A stretch of 64,000 nt of DNA from Stutzerimonas stutzeri (lineage in GTDB: Bacteria; Pseudomonadota; Gammaproteobacteria; Pseudomonadales; Pseudomonadaceae). Shown piece after piece: positions 53,428 to 62,783 of the stretch. Every line of letters starts with the position of its first letter. The first letter of the stretch is position 1. The DNA is taken from contig NZ_JAMOII010000013.1 in the NCBI RefSeq assembly GCF_024448985.1, forward strand, positions 34,833 through 98,832, written 5' to 3'. A model generated the notes under the pieces. That model was not told the origin of the DNA and made no database searches. It was given only the letters and a program-made list of their open reading frames with translations. Made by a program: the position numbers and the translations under genes.

Positions 53428-56166
53428 TTATTGAACCTGCCCGTGACAATGCTTGTATTTCTTGCCGGAGCCACAGGGGCACGGCTCGTTGCGCCCGATC
53501 TTCGGTTCGACACGCACCGGAGCGACAGGTGCGGCGACACCACCGGCGGCTTCAGGCTCCTCGTCGGGCTGTTCCAACGCCGAGACTTCGGCATGCTGAA
53601 ACTGCATGCGCTGCGCCAGCTCCTCGGCCTCGCGGCGCAGACGCTGTTCTTCCTCGGCCGGGTCCTCGCGGCGGACCTGGACATGCGAAAGGACGCGAAT
53701 ACTGTCGCGCTTGATCGATTCGAGCAATTCTTGGAACAGCGTGAACGACTCACGCTTGTATTCCTGTTTCGGGTTCTTTTGGGCATAGCCGCGCAGATGG
53801 ATACCGTGACGCAGGTGATCCATGGTCGACAAATGGTCTTTCCACAGATCATCAAGCACACGCAGGACGATTTGCTTCTCGAAGGATCGCAGCGCCTCTG
53901 CGCCAGCCATTTCTTCTTTCTCGTTATAAGCATCGACCAGGGCCTGCAGGATGCGCTCGCGCAGGGTTTCCTCGTAGAGCTTCTCGTCTTCGTCAAGCCA
54001 CTGTTGAACCGGCAAACGAACACCAAAATCGCTATACAGCACCGATTCTAGGCCCGCGATATCCCACTGCTCTGGAAGCGACTGCGGTGGAATGTGCTGG
54101 CTGATAGCGGCATCGAGCGCTTCACGTCGGAACTCGGAGATGGTCTCGCCGATTTCGTCGGCCGCCAGCAAGCTGTTGCGCATGTGGTAAATGACCTTGC
54201 GCTGTTCGTTGGCAACATCATCGTATTCCAGCAACTGCTTACGCATGTCGAAGTTGCGCCCCTCGACTTTGCGCTGCGCTTTCTCGATGGCGTTAGTGAC
54301 CATGCGATGCTCGATGGCCTCGCCGGATTCCATGCCCAGTGCCTTCATGAAGTTCTTCACCCGATCCGAGGCGAAGATGCGCATCAGGCTGTCCTCAAGG
54401 GACAGATAGAACCGGCTGGAACCGGCATCGCCCTGACGACCGGCACGACCGCGCAACTGGTTGTCGATACGACGCGACTCGTGACGTTCGGAAGCGATCA
54501 CATGCAAACCACCGGCTTCGAGAACCGCCTGATGACGTTTCTGCCAGTCGGCCTTCAACTGCGCGACCTGCTCTTCGGTGGGGTTCTCCAGCGCCGCGAC
54601 TTCAACCTCCCAGTTGCCGCCGAGAAGAATGTCGGTACCGCGACCGGCCATGTTGGTGGCGATGGTCACCGCGCCCGGGCGACCGGCCTGCGCAATGATC
54701 TCGGCTTCCTTGTCGTGGTGCTTGGCGTTGAGCACCTTGTGCTCGATGCCTTCCTTTTCCAGCAGCCGCGACACGTACTCGGAACTCTCGATCGTAGCCG
54801 TACCGACCAGAACCGGGCGGCCGTTGTTCTGACAATCCTTGATGTCGGTGATGATCGCAGCGAACTTCTCTTCCTGGGTCAGATAGACCAAGTCGTTGTA
54901 GTCCTTGCGCGCGAGCGGCTTGTTGGTCGGAATGACCATGACCGGCAGGCTGTAGATTTGCATGAACTCGAAGGCTTCGGTATCGGCGGTGCCGGTCATA
55001 CCGGAAAGCTTGCTGTACAGACGGAAGTAATTCTGGAAGGTCGTGGAGGCCAGGGTCTGGCTTTCCGGCTGGATCGGCAGGTTTTCCTTCGCCTCGATGG
55101 CTTGGTGCAGGCCTTCGGAGAGGCGGCGACCCGGCATGGTACGACCGGTGTGCTCGTCGATCAGCAGAACCTGGTTGTTCTGCACGATGTACTCGACGTT
55201 GCGATGGAACAGCTTGTGCGCGCGCAGACTGGAATAGACGTGTGTCAGCAATCCCAGATTATGCGCGGAATAAAGACTTTCACCTTCGGCCAGCAACCCG
55301 GCACGGGTGAGCATCTCCTCGACGAACTGGTGGCCCTGCTCGTTGAGCTCGACCTGGCGGGTCTTTTCATCGATGGAAAAGTGGCCCTCCTGAGTGACGA
55401 CGCCCTCTTCTTCCTCGATGTGCTGCGTAAGCAGCGGAATCAGCTGGTTGATCTGCTGATAAAGCTTGGAGCTGTCCTCGGCTTGCCCGGAAATGATCAG
55501 CGGCGTCCGTGCTTCGTCGATGAGGATCGAGTCCACCTCGTCGATCACCGCGAAGTTGAGTTCGCGCTGGTTCTTGTCCGCAAGGCTGAACGCCATGTTG
55601 TCGCGCAGGTAATCGAAGCCGAATTCGTTGTTGGTGCCGTAGGTGATGTCGGCAGCATAGGCGGCACGCTTTTCTTCCGGTGGCTGGAATGGCGTGACGA
55701 TGCCTACGGAGAGGCCGAGAAACTCGTATAGCGGGCGCATCCAGTTGGCGTCGCGGCGCGCCAGATAGTCGTTCACCGTGACCACGTGAACACCCTTCCC
55801 AGCGAGCGCGTTGAGGTAGACCGCGAGCGTTGCCACCAGGGTCTTGCCTTCACCGGTGCGCATCTCGGCGATCTTGCCCTCGTGCAGGGTCATGCCACCG
55901 ATCAGCTGTACATCGAAGTGACGCATGCCCATCACGCGCTTGCCGGCTTCGCGGCAGACCGCGAAGGCTTCGGGGAGAATCTGGTCGAGGGTCTCGCCTT
56001 GGCCGAGGCGGGCCTTGAACTCTTCGGTCTTGCTTCGCAATTGCTCGTCGGACAGAGATAGCATCTGCTCTTCGAGCGCATTGACGGCTTGTACCGCCTT
56101 GAGCATGCGCTTGACCTCGCGGTCATTCTTGCTACCAAAGAGCTTCTTCATTAAAGGCGCAAACAT
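53428..56166 (-). CDS. secA: Preprotein translocase ATPase SecA
   Basis: SecA drives protein export through SecYEG with ATP. The 912-residue protein has the DEAD motor with Walker A (MRTGEGKT) and DEVDSI, the preprotein cross-linking and helical scaffold regions, and the C-terminal SecB/zinc-binding tail [12 protein letters not shown]. The start at 56166 ([18 protein letters not shown]) is the usual family start; an in-frame ATG at 56184 adds six residues. It is transcribed away from dciA. Confidence 0.97.
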   Translation of the reverse strand: MFAPLMKKLFGSKNDREVKRMLKAVQAVNALEEQMLSLSDEQLRSKTEEFKARLGQGETLDQILPEAFAVCREAGKRVMGMRHFDVQLIGGMTLHEGKIAEMRTGEGKTLVATLAVYLNALAGKGVHVVTVNDYLARRDANWMRPLYEFLGLSVGIVTPFQPPEEKRAAYAADITYGTNNEFGFDYLRDNMAFSLADKNQRELNFAVIDEVDSILIDEARTPLIISGQAEDSSKLYQQINQLIPLLTQHIEEEEGVVTQEGHFSIDEKTRQVELNEQGHQFVEEMLTRAGLLAEGESLYSAHNLGLLTHVYSSLRAHKLFHRNVEYIVQNNQVLLIDEHTGRTMPGRRLSEGLHQAIEAKENLPIQPESQTLASTTFQNYFRLYSKLSGMTGTADTEAFEFMQIYSLPVMVIPTNKPLARKDYNDLVYLTQEEKFAAIITDIKDCQNNGRPVLVGTATIESSEYVSRLLEKEGIEHKVLNAKHHDKEAEIIAQAGRPGAVTIATNMAGRGTDILLGGNWEVEVAALENPTEEQVAQLKADWQKRHQAVLEAGGLHVIASERHESRRIDNQLRGRAGRQGDAGSSRFYLSLEDSLMRIFASDRVKNFMKALGMESGEAIEHRMVTNAIEKAQRKVEGRNFDMRKQLLEYDDVANEQRKVIYHMRNSLLAADEIGETISEFRREALDAAISQHIPPQSLPEQWDIAGLESVLYSDFGVRLPVQQWLDEDEKLYEETLRERILQALVDAYNEKEEMAGAEALRSFEKQIVLRVLDDLWKDHLSTMDHLRHGIHLRGYAQKNPKQEYKRESFTLFQELLESIKRDSIRVLSHVQVRREDPAEEEQRLRREAEELAQRMQFQHAEVSALEQPDEEPEAAGGVAAPVAPVRVEPKIGRNEPCPCGSGKKYKHCHGQVQ

Positions 56167-56481
56167 ATCGACAAGGACTTCCATGCTGGGGATGGAGGCA
56201 CGGCCGCAGGGCCACCACGGCTGCGTGCAAAGGGGGCATTCTACTCGGAAACGTCCGAGAGGAAAGGTGCCTTACTGCGCAGCCAAGGCAGCCAAGCATG
56301 CGGTAAGTTGCCGACCGCACGGTCACGTCCGAAGACGCAAGGGCTATCTGCCACTACGGGCGGCCCAACTACAGATGGGCCAGTCGCTTATCTGCGTTCC
56401 CCGCCTCGATCGGCCGGCACGGCGATATCCGAGGCTTCTGCTAACATAGCCCGCTCATCCTTACCAGTTCGAGCTTTGACT
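56167..56481. other. Divergent secA/dciA intergenic region
   Basis: This 315-base region has no gene. A small hairpin CTCGGA/TCCGAG (56244-56259) lies in the secA leader and GGCCCA/TGGGCC near 56365. No clear promoter or regulatory protein site was recognised. Confidence 0.4.
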
Positions 56482-56943
56482 ATGTCACTGCGCCCCCTGC
56501 CGGCCCGAGCACCCGTTGCGCTGCTACGCGAGGCGAAGCCACTGAAAGCCTTGTTCGGCGAGGCAAGACGACTCGACCATCTGCAGCGGCTGGTCGAAAG
56601 CCAGTTGCAGCCCGCAGCGCGAGAGTATTGCCGTGTGGCCTCGTGGCGTGAGGGCACTCTTCTTCTCATCGTCACCGACGGCCATTGGGCGACGCGTCTG
56701 CGCTATCAACAACGCCGTTTGCAACGGCAACTGCAAGGTATGAATGAATTCACCGGGCTGAACCGGATCCAGTTCAAGGTCCAACCTCCTGAGGCGCCCC
56801 GATATAAACCCGGGCCGGCACCGCAACTGTCTGCGAGCGCGGCGGATAACATCCAGCAAACGGCGCAGGGCATTACAGACCCGAAACTCAAGGCCGCGCT
56901 CGAGCGACTCGCCAGCCATGCCCAACCGACCACAGACGACTGA
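56482..56943 (+). CDS. dciA: DciA family protein (DUF721), replicative helicase helper
   Basis: DciA proteins assist loading of the DnaB helicase in bacteria lacking DnaC. This 153-residue protein has the N-terminal DUF721 domain (LDHLQRLVESQLQPAAREYC, VASWREGTLLLIVTDGHWAT), which resembles a KH-like nucleic-acid-binding fold, and a disordered, basic C-terminal part. Its place divergent from secA agrees with the Pseudomonas order. The start at 56482 was chosen; the open frame begins upstream at 56308. Confidence 0.8.
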   Translation: MSLRPLPARAPVALLREAKPLKALFGEARRLDHLQRLVESQLQPAAREYCRVASWREGTLLLIVTDGHWATRLRYQQRRLQRQLQGMNEFTGLNRIQFKVQPPEAPRYKPGPAPQLSASAADNIQQTAQGITDPKLKAALERLASHAQPTTDD

Positions 56944-57058
56944 CTAGCGCGTATCTGCGTATGACGCGATCGCAACCCAAGCTAGTCAGGGTTAGGATGT
57001 TCACGAACTCAATCCAAATCGAGGTATCGATGCCTGCCCACTCGAAAGGCGACCGGTC

Positions 57059-57523
57059 GTGCTGATCGGCGCCCTGTTGATCGCCACCTGGGTGATCCTG
57101 CTGATTCGCTACCCCCTTCGAGCGATTCCAATCTCACTGGGAGCACTATTCGGGTTGGGCCTGGTTGCCGCGTGGGTGATCTGGCAAGAACAACGCGAAG
57201 AACACCTGCTTGCTCAGCTCGAACTGCGGCTGGAATACGCACCCACGACCTGTCCGGCGGCACAGCCGCTGCGTATCACGCTCGACAACCAAAGTACGCA
57301 GCCATTGCAAAGCCTGCGTTGGGAGGTCGGCGCCTATCTGCCCGGCTCCAGCCTGGACCTGGTGACCTCGAACTACGACGCTCCTCAATACCGCGGGCCG
57401 GGCGATCTGCAACCCGGCCAAAGCTGGGAATCCTGCTTCCCCTTGCCGCCACTGCGCGCCGGCTATCGCGGCAGTAGCCTGGAGTTTCGGGCCGAGCGGC
57501 TTCAAGGGCACTTCAACCATTGA
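57059..57523 (+). CDS. Small membrane protein of unknown function
   Basis: This 154-residue protein has two hydrophobic segments near its N-terminus (about 2-18 and 22-42) and a soluble domain of about 105 residues that looks beta-rich (LRITLDNQSTQPLQSLRWEV). I do not recognise a characterised family; it may be annotated as a transporter-associated protein in relatives. The GTG at 57059 follows AAAGG with a nine-base spacer. It probably sits in the inner membrane with its C-terminal domain in the periplasm. Confidence 0.6.
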   Translation: MLIGALLIATWVILLIRYPLRAIPISLGALFGLGLVAAWVIWQEQREEHLLAQLELRLEYAPTTCPAAQPLRITLDNQSTQPLQSLRWEVGAYLPGSSLDLVTSNYDAPQYRGPGDLQPGQSWESCFPLPPLRAGYRGSSLEFRAERLQGHFNH

Positions 57524-57574
57524 GATGGCCATAGGACACACAAGCGCTTTTCATTCGTCGCCGGGCGGCATATG

Positions 57575-57590
57575 CTGTATAAAAAACCAG
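57575..57590. promoter_or_regulatory. LexA (SOS) box before yebG
   Basis: CTGTATAAAAAACCAG has the CTG-N10-CAG form with an AT-rich centre, matching 11 or so positions of the gammaproteobacterial LexA box. It lies 26 bases before the yebG start. Confidence 0.6.
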
Positions 57591-57615
57591 TAACTCAATT
57601 TAGCCGAGGTGGTTG

Positions 57616-57876
57616 ATGGCCGTCGAAGTGGTATACCGCAGCAGCCGGGACCTGGAGCGTTTATTCATGGATAAAGCCGAAGCCGATCGTCACGACAAAA
57701 TGCTTGAGCTGGCCGAAGCCCTCGCTGCGGCGTTGCAGAAGGCTTCTCCATCCCTGAGCGAACAACAGGCCGATGACATAGGCATCTTCATGGCCAGACA
57801 TCGTGATCTGTTTGCCAAGGCTTTCAAGAACAATCCAGAAGCACTGACTGAGCTGCCAGCCACGACCGAAGCGTGA
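57616..57876 (+). CDS. yebG: SOS-regulated YebG family protein
   Basis: YebG is a small DNA-damage-inducible protein of unknown biochemical role. This 86-residue protein has the family start MAVEVVYRSSRD and the segment FMDKAEADRHDKMLELAEAL, close to E. coli YebG. The ATG at 57616 is preceded by GAGGTGG; an adjacent in-frame TTG at 57613 is unlikely. A LexA box upstream supports SOS control. Its stop overlaps a frame leading into the next gene. Confidence 0.88.
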   Translation: MAVEVVYRSSRDLERLFMDKAEADRHDKMLELAEALAAALQKASPSLSEQQADDIGIFMARHRDLFAKAFKNNPEALTELPATTEA

Positions 57877-58001
57877 TGGCGGATTCCCTCATCACATCCG
57901 TCTGGTGCTACGTATCGCCGCAGGGAAACACGCTCAACGGGCGAAACTTGTCAATCGATCCACCGGTCCATTGCGTGCAGTCATCCAATCCAGGTAACGG
58001 C

Positions 58002-58271
58002 ATGGACAGTCCATTCAAGAAAATCAGCGATGTGTTTCAGCCTCACTACAACGTCAATTTCAGCATTGAAAAACCTGACGGCAGTATTCTACTGACGCTG
58101 ACCGACGCAGCTGGCGTGGCGGTCAAACGCTTCATTAGCACCAGCCAATGGCGGGACCAGCAGCAGCTCGAACGCTTGATCACTAGCCTGCAGTTCAGCC
58201 TGGCGATAGAGCGTGGTGAGCACGCCAGTTTCTATCAGCCAGCCAAGCATTCAACCTCAGCCACTCAATAA
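58002..58271 (+). CDS. DUF3509 family protein
   Basis: This 89-residue protein resembles DUF3509 proteins, which are common in Pseudomonas and have no known function. It starts MDSPFKKISDVFQPHYNVNF and has no signal peptide or membrane segment. The open frame extends upstream to 57873, overlapping yebG, but the family start at 58002 fits best and is preceded by AGGTAACGGC, a modest ribosome site. The gap of 148 bases to the next gene shows nothing recognisable. Confidence 0.7.
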   Translation: MDSPFKKISDVFQPHYNVNFSIEKPDGSILLTLTDAAGVAVKRFISTSQWRDQQQLERLITSLQFSLAIERGEHASFYQPAKHSTSATQ

Positions 58272-58419
58272 CCAACGTCTGACGCCTGCAGTAGCTGCAA
58301 CCCCGCGCTGTCCTTCCAACAAAAATAAAAAGTTTTCAGGTCATGCTGACGCGATGTTTTGGCACCGCGCGCCACACTACTGCGCCCGTCTCGGTCGTTT
58401 TCGCCTTCATTCGAACCGA

Positions 58420-61041
58420 TCAGAGCCAAGCCAACGCCTTGGCGCGAGCTACAGCCTGCGTACGCCTGGCCACGCCCAGCTTGGTGTTGATACGACGAGC
58501 ATGGGTTTTGACGGTGTGAAGCGAAATAAAGAGTTGTTCGGCAATTTCCTGGTTCGAACACCCTTGGGCGATAAGGCGCAGTACCGTGAGCTCACGATTG
58601 CTCAGAACCACCTCCTCGTTTGACGCAACAGCCTCGTCAGGCTCACGCTCGAACTGCAGAAGCCGATCTCGCAGGCTTTCACCTTTATTGACTGGCAAAA
58701 TTCTGGAGAGCCATTGCGGTTGACGATGCTGCAATTCGTACAACGGCTTGATCAAGTGCTGCCTTGCCGCCTCCCCGAGGGCTTTGCGCAGCTCCACTTC
58801 CGCCTCTTCATGCCGACCATCCAGCTGCAGCGCTTCGGCCAACGTGAACCTGCACTCACAGGCCAGACCTAATCGCTGTGAACGCAAATTCTGCTCGATC
58901 AGCTCGCGCAGCGTGTCGATGGCCAGCGAGCAGCGCCCCGAAAGCAGATCAATCACCGCAAGATAGCGCTGCACCCGTGGCAGCAACTCGTAAAACCCCG
59001 ACGGCGCTAGATAGCTGTGCCCTCTGTAAAGCTCCAGCACCTGCATGAAAACTGCCCTGGCTTTTTTCAGTTGTTCCTGATGAAGCCAGGTCAGACCGGT
59101 TATCAATAGCAGGATGCCGCGGAATCGCGCCTCCGGCACATGCCGCCACTGCGCCAGCCGCTCAGCTTCACGCAACCAATGGTACGCCGTCGGAAATTCC
59201 TGCTTGCGAGCCGCCAGCTCCGCCAACCCGGCATAGCCAAAGAAAACGTAGGAATCTCCGCAGGTTTCGGTCTCGATTCGCCCTTGCTGATAAGCCTCCC
59301 GTGCCAGCTCGTCGAGCCCCTGATATGCCAACAAGTGGCCCTGCAGCAGCTTAAGGCGACCAATGATGGGGCTGTGCCTGACGCTGTCGCGCAGCACCAG
59401 CAGCGATTCGTCCAGCACACCTACCGCGCGCTCGAACTCCCCAGTCAGCTCCAGTAGCTGGATTCGGTCGACGTTGAGCATCGCTTCATACAACACACTG
59501 CCCTTGAGCCGAGCCAGCTTCATTCCTTCGCTGTTGTAGTGCTGCGCGAGCTCAAGCTGGCTTTCAGCCATTGCGTGCTGAGATAACGCCTGATAACAAA
59601 GCACTCGCTGCGCCCAGGCATGATCCGATAATACCTCCAGCGCCTGGAGACAATAACTTCTGGCCTCCGGCTCCCCTCGCAGTCGCGCAAGAAAGCCGCG
59701 TAGCGCTTGCCATTGGGCCAGCAGTTGCGCCTGGCGACGAGCATCGGGCTGAGGGAAGAACTTCGCCAGATCGGCAAGACAATCATCTACCTCATCGAGC
59801 CGGGCGGAGATGATCAGTGCCCAGCCATGCAGCACGATCAGTCGAGTAGTGCTGTTGAACAAATCCTGCGGCAGCTCGCTGCGCCATTTCAGAAAATGCG
59901 AGACGTTGTCACCGATCAGTAATTGCTCCTGCCCGTAACGCTGCAGAAAATTGGCGGCGACCTCGGGCTGTCCCGCCCACAAGGCATGTTCTACTGCCTC
60001 ACGCATCTCGCCGCGGTTGGCAAACCACTGGCACGCACGCAAATGGACCTGAGTCGGCGAAACTGTTTCTGGCATCCGTCGTAGCAACGATGCAAAGGGG
60101 CGCCACAGACGAAACCACTCGCCGCAATTGTCGATCTGCCGAATGAACAGCTGGAAGGTCTTCAGCACATCCAGAATGTCGCTACCGCTTCCGTCGAGCA
60201 CATGTTCGCAGAGCTGCGGTGAAAAACGTGGCATTTGCGCCAGCGCGAACAATGCCCGACAAACGTCTTCGCTCTGCCCTTCGAGCACTTCTCGCTGAAC
60301 GTAATCCCTCAGCAGTGGCGTCCCCGCTCCCAGTCGCTCACGCACCGCCTGCTCATCTGCGTTCAGCAGCAGCAGGCTGACGCCGGCCAACCAGCCTTCG
60401 CTTCCGGTCAATAATTTTTTGAAGGTGTCGTCTGCCAACTCCAGGCGGTGTGCTTCGAGCAACTGCCTGAGCTCGCCAGCAGTGAGCGCCAACGCCTCGG
60501 CTTCCAGTTCGAACAGGTCACCCTGCAGCAAAAGCCGGGGCAATTTCCACGCTGGTTGCCGGCGGCTACTCACCCACCAACTGACGGACTCGGGACCTCT
60601 TTCCAGAAGCAGGTCAAGGCAGGCATCGAACTGTACGGCGGCCTCACGCGGATAGTCATCGAGCATGATCCAGAGCGGCCGCGGAAAATTATTCAGCAGA
60701 TCGACGAGATCCTGCTGCACGTCTCCGCTCGGTGCCGAGGGGAGACCGAGGACCCGACACAGTCGAGCATGCAGCGCCTCGACGGAGAACGGCCGCCCCC
60801 CAAGGTCAAGCCATACGAGATGCGTATCGGCGGGTATACGCCGAGCGCACTGGTTCATCAATACGCTTTTGCCAAAACCCGCTGGTGCGCAGATCAAACG
60901 CAGGCGGCAACGGGCTTCGAGCAGTGCCTCTACCAGTCGCGGTCTGGAAATATGAATGGGAGGTAAACGCGGAATAGTCGCAACTTGAACCTGCGCGGCG
61001 GCCTCTGTGCTAAGTGCACCAGGGTTGAAGCGTACGGACAT
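58420..61041 (-). CDS. MalT-like LuxR-family ATP-binding regulator
   Basis: This 873-residue regulator has an N-terminal STAND-type NTPase (Walker A APAGFGKS at 52-59; IMLDDYP Walker B), a long middle region of TPR-like helical repeats and a C-terminal LuxR helix-turn-helix (about 805-870; LSNRELTVLRLIAQGCSNQE, IAEQLFISLHTVKTH). This layout matches MalT/AlkS-type activators that respond to an inducer. The ATG at 61041 follows a weak site; the open frame reaches 61191. The DUF1329 and DUF1302 genes lie upstream on the same strand behind a terminator and are the obvious candidate targets. Confidence 0.9.
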   Translation of the reverse strand: MSVRFNPGALSTEAAAQVQVATIPRLPPIHISRPRLVEALLEARCRLRLICAPAGFGKSVLMNQCARRIPADTHLVWLDLGGRPFSVEALHARLCRVLGLPSAPSGDVQQDLVDLLNNFPRPLWIMLDDYPREAAVQFDACLDLLLERGPESVSWWVSSRRQPAWKLPRLLLQGDLFELEAEALALTAGELRQLLEAHRLELADDTFKKLLTGSEGWLAGVSLLLLNADEQAVRERLGAGTPLLRDYVQREVLEGQSEDVCRALFALAQMPRFSPQLCEHVLDGSGSDILDVLKTFQLFIRQIDNCGEWFRLWRPFASLLRRMPETVSPTQVHLRACQWFANRGEMREAVEHALWAGQPEVAANFLQRYGQEQLLIGDNVSHFLKWRSELPQDLFNSTTRLIVLHGWALIISARLDEVDDCLADLAKFFPQPDARRQAQLLAQWQALRGFLARLRGEPEARSYCLQALEVLSDHAWAQRVLCYQALSQHAMAESQLELAQHYNSEGMKLARLKGSVLYEAMLNVDRIQLLELTGEFERAVGVLDESLLVLRDSVRHSPIIGRLKLLQGHLLAYQGLDELAREAYQQGRIETETCGDSYVFFGYAGLAELAARKQEFPTAYHWLREAERLAQWRHVPEARFRGILLLITGLTWLHQEQLKKARAVFMQVLELYRGHSYLAPSGFYELLPRVQRYLAVIDLLSGRCSLAIDTLRELIEQNLRSQRLGLACECRFTLAEALQLDGRHEEAEVELRKALGEAARQHLIKPLYELQHRQPQWLSRILPVNKGESLRDRLLQFEREPDEAVASNEEVVLSNRELTVLRLIAQGCSNQEIAEQLFISLHTVKTHARRINTKLGVARRTQAVARAKALAWL

Positions 61042-61261
61042 GGCGAGGTTTCTCTTATTCGTGTCAGTCCATTGAAAACGCGATGAGCGCAGCCAAAGAC
61101 CCTGCTCCGAGGGCCTACAACCTTGAACCGTATCGTTGCGCTTTTGCGGCAATAACCTGCACGATCCCGCTGCTTTTGTCGACTCGAGCAAATTGCTCAG
61201 CCTGCTCTGCGCGACATCCGGTCGACTACTGGCTAAAAAGTATCATCCTCCGCTTCGCAAG

Positions 61262-61290
61262 AAAAAAAAAGGCGGCCAAACGGCCGCCTT
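61262..61290 (-). terminator. Rho-independent terminator of the DUF1302-DUF1329 operon
   Basis: GGCGGCC/GGCCGCC with an AAAC loop is followed on the minus strand by nine T residues. It lies 24 bases past the DUF1329 stop codon. Confidence 0.9.
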
Positions 61291-61314
61291 ATTCATTACG
61301 TGGATTTCTATCGA

Positions 61315-62676
61315 TCAGCGCACCCCGGCATTACGCAGTGCAGCAGGTGTGAAGTCCCGAGCCGACGCCTTGTAGCCGAACTCGTGAGGTTTCTCCTCGT
61401 TGCTCATGCCATTGACGATGTATCTGCCCGATATGAGGTCGTACAGAGCCTCGAATGCAAAAGACGGAATTTTATGCTGATAGTACTGAACCATGTGAGC
61501 CTCACCGACCCGCCATAGCTGGCCACGGCCGTCGTAAAGCTCAGATTGCACAATTGTCCAACTGTCCTCATCGACATAGAACTTCCGCTTTGCGTAAATA
61601 TTACGCTCGCCGGACTTTAGATTCGCCTCAATTTCCCACACACGATGAAGCTCATAGCGTGCGAGATCCTGATTTACGTGGCCTGCACGGATTATATCTG
61701 AATACTTAATGTCGCTAGAGTTAATGTCATAGCTGTTGTATGGGATATATAGTTCTTTTTTGCCAACCAACTTCCAGTCATAACGGTCCGGAGCGCCACT
61801 AAACATGTCGAAGTTATCGGTGGTGCGCATACCATCTGAAGCGGTACCCGGCCCATCGTAGGCGACCTGCGGAGCGCGCCGAACACGGCGTTGGCCGGCA
61901 TTGTAAATCCAGGCCTGCCGCGGCTCTTTTACCTGGTTAAGCGAGTCGTGCACTAGCAACACGTTACCTGCGAGGCGCGACGGCGCCGTTACCCGCTGCT
62001 TGAAGAATAGCAATGCATTCTCGGCGCGCTCTGGCTCCAAATCAGGCATATAGCTTGGATAAGCAGCCTCGTCTTCGAAGTGAACCAGGTTGTAGCTTCC
62101 GTCGGTCTGCGGTGTCGCTTGGACAATATTGCGTCGGCCATTTTGCCCGCGATAGCGCGTAATGTGGTTCCAAACCACTTCCAGACCATCTTTAGGAATC
62201 GGGAATGCGTAGAAACGGCTATCTGTGAAGTTAGCCAAGCCGTTCCCGCCCGCAACCAGCTCAGTATTCAGCGCGCTTTTTTTAGCTGCTTCATAGATTA
62301 CGTCCGGAACAGCCGCTGAACGATGAGTTGGAAACACCCGGATCTTATAACTTTCTGGATACCGCTTGAACATAGCCAGCTGTCCCGCCGTCAGCTTGTC
62401 CTTGTACTGATCAACATTCTGCGCGGTGATTTCGAACTTAGGCTGCTCGTTCTTGAACGGATTTGTTAAATGCCCGTTGTTCAATGGCGCTGCGTCAGCG
62501 GACAGACCACCGGTCCACTCTGGAATACTGCCGTCCGCGTTGCCGGCTTTTTCAGCGCCGAGCGGAGTCAATGAAGCGCCAAGTTTCGCGGCTTCCTCAG
62601 GAGATACGGCGGCCATGACGCTGCTTGTGAGCAGCGAAAGGGCCAAGACACTGAATAGTTTTCTTGTTGTTTTCAT
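61315..62676 (-). CDS. DUF1329 exported protein
   Basis: This 453-residue protein has a signal peptide (MKTTRKLFSVLALSLLTSSV ending in MAA) and the DUF1329 domain, related to LolA/LolB-like lipid-carrying folds. The segment GSIPEWTGGL near the N-terminus is a family mark. DUF1329 proteins are usually encoded beside DUF1302 outer-membrane proteins and are linked with uptake or export of hydrophobic compounds, but no specific substrate is shown. The ATG at 62676 follows GAGGAA; the open frame extends to 62763. Two sampled 60-base stretches (61561-61680) are about 47-48% GC, against about 63% in a sampled stretch of the regulator gene. Confidence 0.85.
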   Translation of the reverse strand: MKTTRKLFSVLALSLLTSSVMAAVSPEEAAKLGASLTPLGAEKAGNADGSIPEWTGGLSADAAPLNNGHLTNPFKNEQPKFEITAQNVDQYKDKLTAGQLAMFKRYPESYKIRVFPTHRSAAVPDVIYEAAKKSALNTELVAGGNGLANFTDSRFYAFPIPKDGLEVVWNHITRYRGQNGRRNIVQATPQTDGSYNLVHFEDEAAYPSYMPDLEPERAENALLFFKQRVTAPSRLAGNVLLVHDSLNQVKEPRQAWIYNAGQRRVRRAPQVAYDGPGTASDGMRTTDNFDMFSGAPDRYDWKLVGKKELYIPYNSYDINSSDIKYSDIIRAGHVNQDLARYELHRVWEIEANLKSGERNIYAKRKFYVDEDSWTIVQSELYDGRGQLWRVGEAHMVQYYQHKIPSFAFEALYDLISGRYIVNGMSNEEKPHEFGYKASARDFTPAALRNAGVR

Positions 62677-62783
62677 ACGCTTCCAGTTCCTCTTGATCTT
62701 GTTTTGGCCGGAGGCCTTGCATGAAGCTAGTCGCGCGGCGGAGCCTTCGCTGGCCCCGCCCAACGACTTTGAAGCGGTCTCCT

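Noticed and set aside
54094-55731. Plus-strand frame of 545 codons over secA
   Set aside because: It is antisense to secA and shows no family resemblance.
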